A stretch of DNA of 64,000 bases from positions 1-64,000 of the forward strand of contig NZ_BCBA01000066.1 of NCBI RefSeq assembly GCF_001320245.1, in the 5' to 3' direction. Of this stretch, positions 26,996 through 34,608 are shown in pieces. A program made the position numbers and the translations under genes. The notes under the pieces are model-generated. The model saw nothing but the letters and a program-made list of their open reading frames with translations, was not told the origin of the DNA and made no database searches. Position 1 is the first letter of the stretch. Each line of letters starts with the position of its first letter. The stretch is from Pseudomonas sp. NBRC 111124. GTDB lineage: Bacteria; Pseudomonadota; Gammaproteobacteria; Pseudomonadales; Pseudomonadaceae.

Positions 26996-28204
26996 TCAGA
27001 TCAAGCTACCCAACTGGAAGATCGGCAGGTACATCGCCACTACCAGGCCACCGACCAGCAAGCCCAGGATCAGCACGATGGCCGGCTCCAGCAGGCTGGT
27101 CAACTGGTCCAGCGCCTGGCTGACCTGTTCCTCGTAATGGCTGGCGGATTTTTCCAGCATCTGGTCCAGCGTACCGCTGGATTCACCGATGGCGGTGAGC
27201 TGTACCAACAATGGCGGAAACAGCGGTTCATTGGCCATCGCCTGATTCAGCGCCTGCCCGTTGGCCATTCCCTGACGCAAGCGTTGCACCGCCTGCTCGT
27301 GCAGGTCGTCGCCGCAGGCCTTGGCCACGGTGACGAGTGCATCCAGCAACGGCACTCCAGCAGCATAGGACGTGGCCAGGGTGCGAGCGAAGCGCGCCAG
27401 GGCCGCTTGGCTCAACAGCCTGCCGAAGACAGGAAGGCGCAAAGCCTGTGCAGTTATCCACAGGCGTGCTGGCGCATGCTTCTGATACAGCCGGGTCAAG
27501 GCGAGTCCCAAGCCAACCCCTGTTATCAACAACAGCGGCGCATAGCGCCCCAGCCCTGTGGACAAGTCGATCACCCACTGCGTGAAGGCCGGCAGCGCTG
27601 CATCGAAACCAGCAAACAGGCTCTCGAAACGCGGAATCACCTCCAGCAACAACACCGCCGAAACCCCCAACCCGGTCAGCAGCAACAGCAGCGGATAGAG
27701 CATCGCCTTGCGCACCCGCTTACGCAGCACCTGGCGCTGCTCCAGCATCCCCGCCAGTTGTTCCAACTGTCGATCGAGCGTGCCGGACTGCTCGCCCACG
27801 CGAATCAGGTTGCAGTACAACCCATCGAACCACGTCGGGTGGCGCTGCAGCGCATCCGCCAGCCCCAGCCCCGAGGCCACATCCCGTTTCAATTTATCCA
27901 GCAAGGCAGCCTGCCCCGCACTGCAGCCACTACGGCCCATCACCTCGAAGGCCTGCAACAGTGGCACTCCAGCCTTGAGCAAGGTCGCCAGCTGCCGGCT
28001 GAAGCCCGCCGGGTCGGTCTTTTCCGGCGCCTTCGGCAAACGCCATTCAAACCCGCCGGCCGCCCGCAGGCTGGCCACGTGAATGCCCTGGCGCTGCAAG
28101 CCGGCCCGCGCATAGGCCGGGCTGCGCCCGCTGACCTGGCCGCTGACTGTTGCACCATTGGCATCGGTACCGCGCCAGGTATAGAGGTGTGTGGATGGCT
28201 TCAT
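26996..28204 (-). CDS. pilC: Type IV pilus inner-membrane platform protein PilC
   Basis: 402 residues with the duplicated GspF/PilC domain (DPAGFSRQLATLLKAGVPLLQAF and ALARFARTLATSYAAGVPLLDAL) and three hydrophobic segments. It is the platform protein of the pilus motor. It is divergent from pilA. The assembly ATPase gene pilB, which lies between pilA and pilC in P. aeruginosa, is not here. Confidence 0.94.
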   Translation of the reverse strand: MKPSTHLYTWRGTDANGATVSGQVSGRSPAYARAGLQRQGIHVASLRAAGGFEWRLPKAPEKTDPAGFSRQLATLLKAGVPLLQAFEVMGRSGCSAGQAALLDKLKRDVASGLGLADALQRHPTWFDGLYCNLIRVGEQSGTLDRQLEQLAGMLEQRQVLRKRVRKAMLYPLLLLLTGLGVSAVLLLEVIPRFESLFAGFDAALPAFTQWVIDLSTGLGRYAPLLLITGVGLGLALTRLYQKHAPARLWITAQALRLPVFGRLLSQAALARFARTLATSYAAGVPLLDALVTVAKACGDDLHEQAVQRLRQGMANGQALNQAMANEPLFPPLLVQLTAIGESSGTLDQMLEKSASHYEEQVSQALDQLTSLLEPAIVLILGLLVGGLVVAMYLPIFQLGSLI

Positions 28205-28419
28205 GCAAAGGTCCTTTTCTGCCCTTGCGACAAGCCTGGAAACAGCTTGCCGCGTCCATGAGCGGGCGTACGTCCGTGATGCTCACTAGAGTAGTTCAGC
28301 GAAGGTGACGCCCTAGTGGGTAGGGGTGACAAAAGGTGTCTGTTCAGGCCTACTGCGCCGCTGCCAGCTGGGGTCGAGCCTGAACTCCACACGTACACGT
28401 ATCAAAAAGGAAATCGTTC

Positions 28420-28830
28420 ATGAAAGGGCAACGCGGTATCACCCTGATCGAACTGATGATCGTCGTTGCGATCATCGGCATTCTGGCGACCATCGCCCTC
28501 CCGATGTATACCAACCACCAGTCCCGCACCAAGGCTGCTGCCGGGTTGCTGGAGATCAGCGCGCTGAAGACGGCGATGGAGCTGCGGTTGAATGAAGGCA
28601 AGGATGTGGGGAGTGTGGCCGAGTTGGGTGGCCAGCCGGCTACGGCGAACTGTGCGATTGCGGTGAGCAGCAAGGCGGCTGACGGGGTTGGCACGATTGC
28701 ATGCACCCTGGTTGATGCGCCGACCAATGTGGTTGGCAAGAGCCTTGCCCTGACGCGCTTGCCTACTGGCTGGACCTGCACGACCGATATCGAGGAAGAC
28801 CTCGCGCCGAAGGGCTGCAAAGCGCCCTGA
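28420..28830 (+). CDS. pilA: Major type IV pilin PilA
   Basis: 136 residues with leader MKGQRG, then ITLIE (Glu at +5) and the canonical hydrophobic helix. Four later cysteines (in NCAIAV, IACTLV, WTCTTD and KGCKAP) can form the pilin disulfides, the last being the C-terminal loop. It is probably the main pilus subunit, processed by PilD. An AAAAAGGAAA ribosome-binding sequence precedes the ATG. Confidence 0.9.
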   Translation: MKGQRGITLIELMIVVAIIGILATIALPMYTNHQSRTKAAAGLLEISALKTAMELRLNEGKDVGSVAELGGQPATANCAIAVSSKAADGVGTIACTLVDAPTNVVGKSLALTRLPTGWTCTTDIEEDLAPKGCKAP

Positions 28831-28900
28831 GGGGAGGGGAATAAAGCCGGGGAAACAGGGGTTTACGCGGCGGGTGCGGCAGTGGTACGTTGCGCTACAC

Positions 28901-28976
28901 GCCGGTGTAGCTCAGTCGGTAGAGCAGCGCACTCGTAACGCGAAGGTCGCAGGTTCGATTCCTGTCCCCGGCACCA
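28901..28976 (+). tRNA. tRNA-Thr(CGT), integration target
   Basis: 76-nt cloverleaf with encoded CCA. The anticodon loop CTCGTAA gives CGT. Its 3' part forms the left attachment site of the element that follows. Acceptor-stem pair 6:67 is U opposite C, so it is not Watson-Crick. The right-end copy of the 3' part has U there instead. Confidence 0.93.
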
Positions 28977-28978
28977 GT
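28928..28978 (+). repeat. attL: 3' part of tRNA-Thr
   Basis: 51-bp stretch from the anticodon stem to two bases past the CCA end. It recurs at 41636-41686 in the same orientation with a single difference (C at 28967, T at 41644+31). Such direct repeats of a tRNA 3' end are the usual product of tyrosine-integrase insertion. Confidence 0.92.
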
Positions 28979-29024
28979 AAATTCGGTCACTGCAGAGAAT
29001 TCATTTCCGTCATGAATCCCGCCA

Positions 29025-29048
29025 TGACAGCAGCCTGACAGCAAAAAA
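29025..29048 (+). promoter_or_regulatory. Putative integrase arm-type site, left
   Basis: Two TGACAGCA octamers 11 bases apart, followed by an A-run. The same paired arrangement, differing at only two bases, occurs at 41525-41548 just inside the right end. It lies 46 bases inside attL. Pairs of short direct repeats flanking the core are the pattern of integrase arm binding sites. Confidence 0.6.
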
Positions 29049-29082
29049 GCCTCGCGCAGTTTCTACTGGTGGGGCTTTTTTT
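29043..29082 (+). terminator. Possible terminator inside the left end
   Basis: AAGCC and GGGCTT arms around about 24 bases, followed by a T-run. It is weaker than the other terminators and overlaps the arm site's A-run. Confidence 0.4.
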
Positions 29083-29117
29083 ATGATTATCCTTAATGAA
29101 TTTAGGGCTGTTCCGCC

Positions 29118-29762
29118 ATGAGAAACCCTTATGCCTTTGGCTTTTGGTGCCTCGCAGTTGCGCTCTTGCTGCTCACTACAGCGATGTTAGCCTCAGCCGC
29201 GATTAGCAACGCCGAGATGAAGGACATAATCGCTGCCGTAGCCGCCTGGTCCACCGCTGCACAAGCTATTACGTCGCTCGCGCTAGTCATTTTCGCAATG
29301 CTGGGTTTCACAATGTGGAAGCGCCAAGTCAGATACGAAAAAGGGATGAACGTGATTTGGACTGCGATGGCGGCGCTTCACAGGGTTGACGTTAGCTTTC
29401 AGCGCGTGGCTACCGAACTACTGGTGTCAGGCACGCCTGTCGATTTCGAGGTCCTGACCTATTTGAACGAAAGGGCGTTAGGGGGCTATCTCAAGGAGCT
29501 TGAGGATCAATGTGTTTGGATGGATAAGATTGTGGCCGATAATGAGTGGGAGTGGGTCAATCACGCCGAGCTGCTCCGCTCGCACGTGATTCACTATCTG
29601 GTTGAGTATCGGGACAGTCCGCCAGCGAGTTCCGGCTTAGAGTTTGTCAAAGCCATGGCCCCACGAACCGATGCGTTGCAAAAGGCTCATGCTGGATTCA
29701 AAGAGGAAAGCTCTATCATGACTAGAAAGCTCCGAGCTCTCAAAGAAACCTACGACGCATAG
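29118..29762 (+). CDS. Two-helix membrane protein, unknown function
   Basis: 214 residues. Two hydrophobic helices lie near residues 9-30 and 45-67, followed by a soluble, mostly helical cytoplasmic domain. I recognise no family. It is the first gene inside the left end of the element and is not part of the neighbouring leftward genes, so it is probably cargo. Confidence 0.65.
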   Translation: MRNPYAFGFWCLAVALLLLTTAMLASAAISNAEMKDIIAAVAAWSTAAQAITSLALVIFAMLGFTMWKRQVRYEKGMNVIWTAMAALHRVDVSFQRVATELLVSGTPVDFEVLTYLNERALGGYLKELEDQCVWMDKIVADNEWEWVNHAELLRSHVIHYLVEYRDSPPASSGLEFVKAMAPRTDALQKAHAGFKEESSIMTRKLRALKETYDA

Positions 29763-29799
29763 TGTTCCGTGAGGCTGCCGGCCTCCAGACTTGTCTCGA

Positions 29800-30018
29800 T
29801 CAGTCGTTGACTCGCTTCCCTTTTTCCGCCATTAGCTCGGCAAATTGGGTCCATGACAGCTTGAGCTTGTGCTGAGCACCTCTCGGCTTCCAGTCGATCG
29901 ACCCTTGGCTGATTAACAGCTCACCAAGCTTCGCATCGTCCTTCCTGATTTCTATCTCTACGTCTTTACGCTGAACCAGCTTCGTGTGCAGCGTTAAGTT
30001 TACTTCATGCTTAGCCAT
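29800..30018 (-). CDS. Small conserved-looking protein of mobile elements
   Basis: 72 residues (MAKHEVNLTLHTKLV start), charged, with no membrane segment. An extended frame starts at 30069, but the ATG at 30018 fits better. It follows the recombinase gene on the same strand after 50 bases. Function unknown. Confidence 0.55.
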   Translation of the reverse strand: MAKHEVNLTLHTKLVQRKDVEIEIRKDDAKLGELLISQGSIDWKPRGAQHKLKLSWTQFAELMAEKGKRVND

Positions 30019-30068
30019 CGCCTGTCCTTGATCCTTGAAAAGGGCCGCAATGATAGCAATATGATGCA

Positions 30069-30686
30069 TCAGGGGGCGATGCTTTCCCGGATGCGAAGCA
30101 CTGTGGTTGTGGAGCAGTTGGCGTGCCTGGCCGTCCCCCTGATACCCAAGCCGGCGCCCAGTAATTCCTTGACCCGCTTGTGCAGCTCCTCATCCACCGG
30201 GCGCCCCAGATACTTGCCGGCCGCTTTTGCCTTCTGGATACCCTGGGCCTGGCGCTCGCGGCGCTGCTCGTAGTCCTTCCGGGCGATCGCGGCCATCATC
30301 TCCACCAACATCGAGTTGATCGCGGCCAGCATCCGGCCGGTGAACTCGTCGCCTTGCGTGTCACGCATACCTTGATGGCTGGTGGGCAGGTCAAGCGCGA
30401 CGATGCGCAGGCCCTTGGCGTCGATCGCGCCCTTGAGCTTGGCCCAGTCATCAGCGGGGAGGCGGGAGAGGCGGTCGATGGATTCGACCAGGAGCACATC
30501 ACCCTTGCGGGCATCCTTCAGCAGGCGAAGCAATTCAGGCCGATCCGCAGCGGCGCCGCTGGCGTTCTCCAGGTACTCGCAGGCGATGACCTTGTTATGG
30601 TCGCTGGCGAACTTTTCCAGGGAGGCTCGGGCGCGGCCGGCGTCTTGCTCGTCGGTGGATGCTCGGAGGTACGCGCGGATGAACAT
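30069..30686 (-). CDS. Serine recombinase (resolvase/invertase family)
   Basis: 205 residues. The N-terminal catalytic domain has the nucleophile Ser10 in YLRASTDEQDAGR, with the conserved arginines in ESIDRLSRLPADDW. A short C-terminal helix-turn-helix (about residues 170-200) binds DNA. The family performs resolution or inversion at short sites. Its target here is not evident. It is separate from the tyrosine integrase at the other end. Confidence 0.88.
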   Translation of the reverse strand: MFIRAYLRASTDEQDAGRARASLEKFASDHNKVIACEYLENASGAAADRPELLRLLKDARKGDVLLVESIDRLSRLPADDWAKLKGAIDAKGLRIVALDLPTSHQGMRDTQGDEFTGRMLAAINSMLVEMMAAIARKDYEQRRERQAQGIQKAKAAGKYLGRPVDEELHKRVKELLGAGLGIRGTARHANCSTTTVLRIRESIAP

Positions 30687-30859
30687 AGTGCAACCTGTAT
30701 CAGTTAGGGTGTTGTCCTAATACTGTTGCATTTTGGGTGATACTTATCAAGCGGAAAGGCCGATAAAGGCTCAAATTGCCCGTATCAGCCTAGGCATACC
30801 CATGGTGAGATGCTGTGCGTGCGGTATGCTCTAGACGAATATCGCCTGAGGAGCCATAA

Positions 30860-31570
30860 ATGGATCAAGCTGAAGCGCTGTCTAAGGAATACCTGCGTCG
30901 TCAGGGATTTACTACCATTGAATTTGAGCCTGACGGCAATGTTCCACCGGACTTTGTATGTGATGGTCGCGTAGCAGTAGAGGTCCGTAGACTCAACCAC
31001 CACCATACATCCTCGGGGCAGCATCCCGAGGCGCTTGACAAGAAAGGAATCGCCCTATGGAACCATGTGAAACGTGCACTTCTTGAGCTAGGGCCACCTA
31101 CATCTGGTCGAAGCTGGTGGTTGAGCTATTCGCTCAAAAGGCCTGTTCCTGAGTTCAAACGCCTGCCCAGCTTGCTTAAGAAATCTTTGCTAGATTTTCG
31201 ACATGAGCCACGGGAGGGGCGGCAAGTAATCGAGGTGACAGAGGGATTTCGGATAACGCTAACTCCGGCTGAAGTAGCCCATGATTTGCAATTTGTTTTT
31301 GCATCTGCATCCGATAGAGACAGTACCGGGTGGTTGTTCGAGATGATGCAGACCAATCTTCAGTTATGCATTGACGAAAAAGCGCTCAAGATAGCAAAGG
31401 TGCAGGAGAGATACGGTCAGTGGTGGCTCATCTTGGTAGACATGATTGCTATGGGTTTAAGCAAATTTGATCAGGAGTTATTCGCGGATGCTGTACAGAT
31501 CGAAAGACGCGGCTGGGATAAGATCATCTTGATTGATCCCAGAGATCCTGGCCGCTCCTTCGAGATATAA
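30860..31570 (+). CDS. PD-(D/E)XK-like protein of unknown function
   Basis: 236 residues. Near the N-terminus, PPDFVCDGRVAVEVRRL has the layout of a restriction-endonuclease-like core: D31, then E41-x-R43, with Arg in place of the usual Lys. The rest has no motif I know. It lies alone, in the opposite orientation to both neighbours, in the position where small elements carry cargo. Base composition is lower in GC than the phage-like operon. A nuclease or defence role is an inference only. Confidence 0.6.
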   Translation: MDQAEALSKEYLRRQGFTTIEFEPDGNVPPDFVCDGRVAVEVRRLNHHHTSSGQHPEALDKKGIALWNHVKRALLELGPPTSGRSWWLSYSLKRPVPEFKRLPSLLKKSLLDFRHEPREGRQVIEVTEGFRITLTPAEVAHDLQFVFASASDRDSTGWLFEMMQTNLQLCIDEKALKIAKVQERYGQWWLILVDMIAMGLSKFDQELFADAVQIERRGWDKIILIDPRDPGRSFEI

Positions 31571-31586
31571 ACTACGTTGACCCGAC

Positions 31587-32186
31587 TTACGTCTTGTCTT
31601 CTGCGCGAACCGAGGCGGAGATAACTGCCCCGCCCCAGCGCCGCTCTCCGATGCAGATAGGGACAGGGTTGCCGCTGGCGGTGGTGTTTTTGGCGCTGCC
31701 GAACGCGTAACTAGGAAGGTTTTCCGGTGCTCCGCTCTGAGAGAGGCCACCAGCCTGCGGGCTAAGCATTTGAATTACGCCACCCGCTGTTGATCCAATA
31801 CCTGCGGCAAGGACGGCCGGCTGAGACCCTGGCGCGACAAAAAACGACGCGACGATCAGCGCTACCCCGATGATGGTTTGCAGAACTCCTGCCCGTTTGC
31901 TGCCCTGGATCACAGGCACGAACCAAAGCTCCCGAGCGCCACCCAGGTCTAGTTCATCCTGCCCGATGTTTTTGCCATTTTTGAAAATCGCGAACCGCAG
32001 CCCTCGACTTTCAGCATCGGCCACATCTTGGGCGAAGCCCGGATAGTTCACGTCGATCGCTTTTACCGCTTCCCTCGTGTCGCCCCGGTCCAACAGAAAA
32101 CACTGCTTCTTGAAGTATTTTTTCCGAAGAAAGCCTAGTAGGCGAATTTTGGTCTTTGGGGTGTAGTGAGCTGCTGTAGCTGCCAT
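31587..32186 (-). CDS. Lambda-type tail assembly protein I (TipI)
   Basis: 199 residues close in length and pattern to lambda tail tip assembly protein I: an N-terminal ubiquitin-like part, then a glycine-rich hydrophobic middle (GVLQTIIGVALIVASFFVAPGSQ) and a C-terminal tail (GNPVPICIGERRWGG). It is the last gene of the leftward operon. None of the usual partners (tail genes K, L, J or tape measure) is present, which makes it an orphan in this element. Confidence 0.78.
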   Translation of the reverse strand: MAATAAHYTPKTKIRLLGFLRKKYFKKQCFLLDRGDTREAVKAIDVNYPGFAQDVADAESRGLRFAIFKNGKNIGQDELDLGGARELWFVPVIQGSKRAGVLQTIIGVALIVASFFVAPGSQPAVLAAGIGSTAGGVIQMLSPQAGGLSQSGAPENLPSYAFGSAKNTTASGNPVPICIGERRWGGAVISASVRAEDKT

Positions 32187-32189
32187 GGG

Positions 32190-32549
32190 TTAAGCCCTCG
32201 ATGCGCCGGCCGCGCTTGGTTTGGGGGTGTCGACACCGATCAGTTCGGCAAGGATCATGCGAGCAGCCATCGCATCCTCTCGGATGGCCTTTTCATACAG
32301 GGGGTTCGGATTCCAGGCTGCGCAGTGAAAGGTCACTTCGGCACGAGCGCATTTGCGCTCTGGTGTTGCTTGCCAAAGCTCCTCTGCGATCTTCGCCTCT
32401 TCCTCGGTGAAGTACGGGCCATCGAAGTCCTTACGCCCGCCCTTCACAATGTCGGACACGTTCCAGACCTTGTAACCGGCCACCATTGTTGGGTGCTCTT
32501 CAAAGTCTGTGCTCTTGCACGCCTCGCTGAATCGATCTTTGTAGCTCAT
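32190..32549 (-). CDS. Hypothetical protein of the leftward operon
   Basis: 119 residues, soluble and acidic in its N-terminal half, with no motif I recognise. It is three bases upstream of the tail gene, and its start shares one base with the previous gene, so it is a tight operon member. Confidence 0.6.
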   Translation of the reverse strand: MSYKDRFSEACKSTDFEEHPTMVAGYKVWNVSDIVKGGRKDFDGPYFTEEEAKIAEELWQATPERKCARAEVTFHCAAWNPNPLYEKAIREDAMAARMILAELIGVDTPKPSAAGASRA

Positions 32550-33394
32550 CAGGCCGTCTCCCCAGAGGTCTGGTGCTTCATCCGGTCAGCCATCTCAGGC
32601 GGAAGAGGGGTGTTGCTTGGCAGTTCCAGCGGAATCGGCTTGAGCCACTCGATCAGGTCCACCAGGCCCTGGCTCACCTTAGTCAGGAAACCGATCTCTG
32701 CCGTCTTGCTGTCAAGCTCGACCCCGGCCCGGATTACGTCATGGCCCAGGGTCTGGACCATGTGCAACAGGTCGCGCATACCACCCGCCAGGCGGCCCAG
32801 CGTCAGCACGGCATCAGCGTGATGGACTGCAATGCCGGCCGCGCCGAGCTGAATCAGCTGTTGGCTGGTGAATCCGCTGAGGCGAGCGGGGCCGCGCAGG
32901 ATGGCTGCGGTGATGCGTTGTTCACGACCCAGGCGAATCTCGCTCATCAGCTCAGATCGCTCTTTGGAGTTCAGGTCATAGACATAGGCTCTGCATTCGG
33001 CGTCCATCGCGGCGCCCGCCGCATCAGTCGCGGCAAGGGGCTGGACTGGCAACAGGTGGGTAGACGCGAAGGTGTGAAGGTTGATCGCTGTCTCTGCGAT
33101 GCTGGGAAGAGCCGCTTTTGCAGCGTCGGCGAAGAGGGTGTAAGCGTCGAGCGACTGACGGGCTTTGGCAGCAGTGGTCAGATCGACGTTCTCGCGGATT
33201 CGCTGAGCCTTGGCGAGCGCGGCCTCGTGCTGATCCATGATCAAGTTCTGCAGGCGCATAAGTGGGCCTACGTTCGGCCAGAGCGCCCACTTGGTGCCTG
33301 GCAGGTTCTGACCTTGGTACTGGACGAAGTCGTTTACGAAGGCGCTCGCGTCGCCGATGCGGGTGAGGGTGCCTACAGCGTGATTCAGTTGCAT
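32549..33394 (-). CDS. Hypothetical helical protein of the leftward operon
   Basis: 281 residues, almost wholly alpha-helical by composition, with no signal or membrane segment. It starts within the end of the preceding 70-residue gene. No family recognised. Confidence 0.65.
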   Translation of the reverse strand: MQLNHAVGTLTRIGDASAFVNDFVQYQGQNLPGTKWALWPNVGPLMRLQNLIMDQHEAALAKAQRIRENVDLTTAAKARQSLDAYTLFADAAKAALPSIAETAINLHTFASTHLLPVQPLAATDAAGAAMDAECRAYVYDLNSKERSELMSEIRLGREQRITAAILRGPARLSGFTSQQLIQLGAAGIAVHHADAVLTLGRLAGGMRDLLHMVQTLGHDVIRAGVELDSKTAEIGFLTKVSQGLVDLIEWLKPIPLELPSNTPLPPEMADRMKHQTSGETA

Positions 33395-33597
33395 GGTTCG
33401 ATCCCTTTTTGGGTGGTTTTCTGCTCTGCCTCCAGTTCGGAGAACAGGGTTGCTAGGTCGTTTGTCTTGGCGCCGCTTCCGCCGGCGGCCGCCGCGCTTA
33501 GCTCATCCATGATCTTGCTGATCTCCATCACGGTCTGGTCCTCGCTCAGGGTAGAGACCTGCCTGCGCAGGCCATCAATGCGCTTCCGTGTACTCAT
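33385..33597 (-). CDS. Small coiled-coil protein of the leftward operon
   Basis: 70 residues: two helical stretches separated by an alanine- and glycine-rich linker. It overlaps both neighbours. Function unknown. Confidence 0.55.
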   Translation of the reverse strand: MSTRKRIDGLRRQVSTLSEDQTVMEISKIMDELSAAAAGGSGAKTNDLATLFSELEAEQKTTQKGIEPCN

Positions 33598-34000
33598 GGC
33601 GTGCCTCGATGGCTTGTTGATAGAGGGCGGCCGCGTAATCGGGAATGGAGACGCCTGCCGGGAGCTGTTCGGCCGTAACCGCTCTAGGTGAGGGGAATGT
33701 CATATCGAGAAGGCCGGCCGGGCTCCTGCGACCCAGCCGCTCGGTCTTTCGGGCGTGCTGGACAATCGCCAGGGCTAGTTCCTCTGCCTGAGCGCTGCTT
33801 ATCGCCGAGAAGGGGAAGAAGAACGATGCGGGACGCCCCTGGACGCGATATGCCAGGACGTGGCCCGTGTTGTCAGGGAAATCCATCTGCCCGGCGGATG
33901 CGTCCACAACAGTCAGCGTCACCAGGTGTACCGGCTCCTCATCTGCTCCAATGATTGCTGCCAGGCGTTTCACCTCGGAACGAAGGCTGCGCGCATTCAT
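33575..34000 (-). CDS. Hypothetical protein of the leftward operon
   Basis: 141 residues. A central beta-rich part (VHLVTLTVVDASAGQMDFPDNTGHVLAYRV) is followed by a helical tail. It overlaps the DUF5681-like gene by four bases and the 70-residue gene by 23 bases. Not recognised. Confidence 0.6.
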   Translation of the reverse strand: MNARSLRSEVKRLAAIIGADEEPVHLVTLTVVDASAGQMDFPDNTGHVLAYRVQGRPASFFFPFSAISSAQAEELALAIVQHARKTERLGRRSPAGLLDMTFPSPRAVTAEQLPAGVSIPDYAAALYQQAIEARHEYTEAH

Positions 34001-34470
34001 CGCTGCATCTCCTCGATCTGCTCCCGCAGCTCTTCGACGGCTTTCTGCAGCTCCTCGACTTCAATCACCTTGGCAACGGAGCTGAGGGCTTCGATCAGGT
34101 GCCGCCCTTGATCCGGCGGCAACTCGCCGGAAGCGATGGCCCGCAGGATGGATTTCGCCGCGCTGGGCAGGTCGGAGTCATCCAGGTCGAACAGCACGGG
34201 CTCAGAGGTGGCTTTGATTGGCGGCACCAGGCGTTCAAGGATCAACCGGCACGCCTGCATATCGCCCTTCTTGGCTGCGGCCATGACCTTCTTGGTCACC
34301 GCCTCTGCGCCCTCTGCGAGCTTCGCGCGGATGGCTTGCGTTTGGCCCGAGCGCCCGCCAGGGTTGCCGGAATGGCCTGGCTTGAACTGCCCGCGAGCAC
34401 TGCGCTCTGGCTGATTAACCGACTCGTGCAAGACCGCCCTCCATCGAGAAGGCCGGCTTGTTCTCGGCAA
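33997..34470 (-). CDS. DUF5681-like phage protein
   Basis: Up to 157 residues. The segment GQFKPGHSGNPGGR is the hallmark of DUF5681, a family found in phages next to packaging genes. A C-terminal coiled coil follows (VEELQKAVEELREQIEEMQ). The start is uncertain: TTG at 34470, or TTG at 34431, which would give 144 residues. It overlaps the end of the 61-residue gene upstream. Confidence 0.7.
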   Translation of the reverse strand: MPRTSRPSRWRAVLHESVNQPERSARGQFKPGHSGNPGGRSGQTQAIRAKLAEGAEAVTKKVMAAAKKGDMQACRLILERLVPPIKATSEPVLFDLDDSDLPSAAKSILRAIASGELPPDQGRHLIEALSSVAKVIEVEELQKAVEELREQIEEMQR

Positions 34471-34600
34471 GGGCGATCAGCAGTGCGTTTGCTTCGATGT
34501 GGCCCTGCTCAGCGGCAGTGCGAAGGCGCGTCCAGGCGGCGGAAATCTCTGCCTTGGTGGGCCGTACCTGCTGGCCGCGCAGCTTCGTAGGCGTAGTCAT
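34415..34600 (-). CDS. Small protein opening the leftward operon
   Basis: 61 residues (MTTPTKLRGQQVRPTKAEISAAW), basic and helical. It is the first gene of the leftward operon, reading out of the palindrome-rich tract. Function unknown. It overlaps the next gene in a different frame. Confidence 0.5.
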   Translation of the reverse strand: MTTPTKLRGQQVRPTKAEISAAWTRLRTAAEQGHIEANALLIALAENKPAFSMEGGLARVG

Positions 34601-34608
34601 ATGGGGTC

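Noticed and set aside
26142..28261. Two long plus-strand frames (26142-26987 and 26984-28261)
   Set aside because: Antisense to pilD and pilC. Glutamine- and arginine-rich composition is typical of shadow frames.
28205..28419. Sigma-54 promoter for pilA
   Set aside because: I looked for the TGGCAC...TTGC pattern before pilA and found none convincing.
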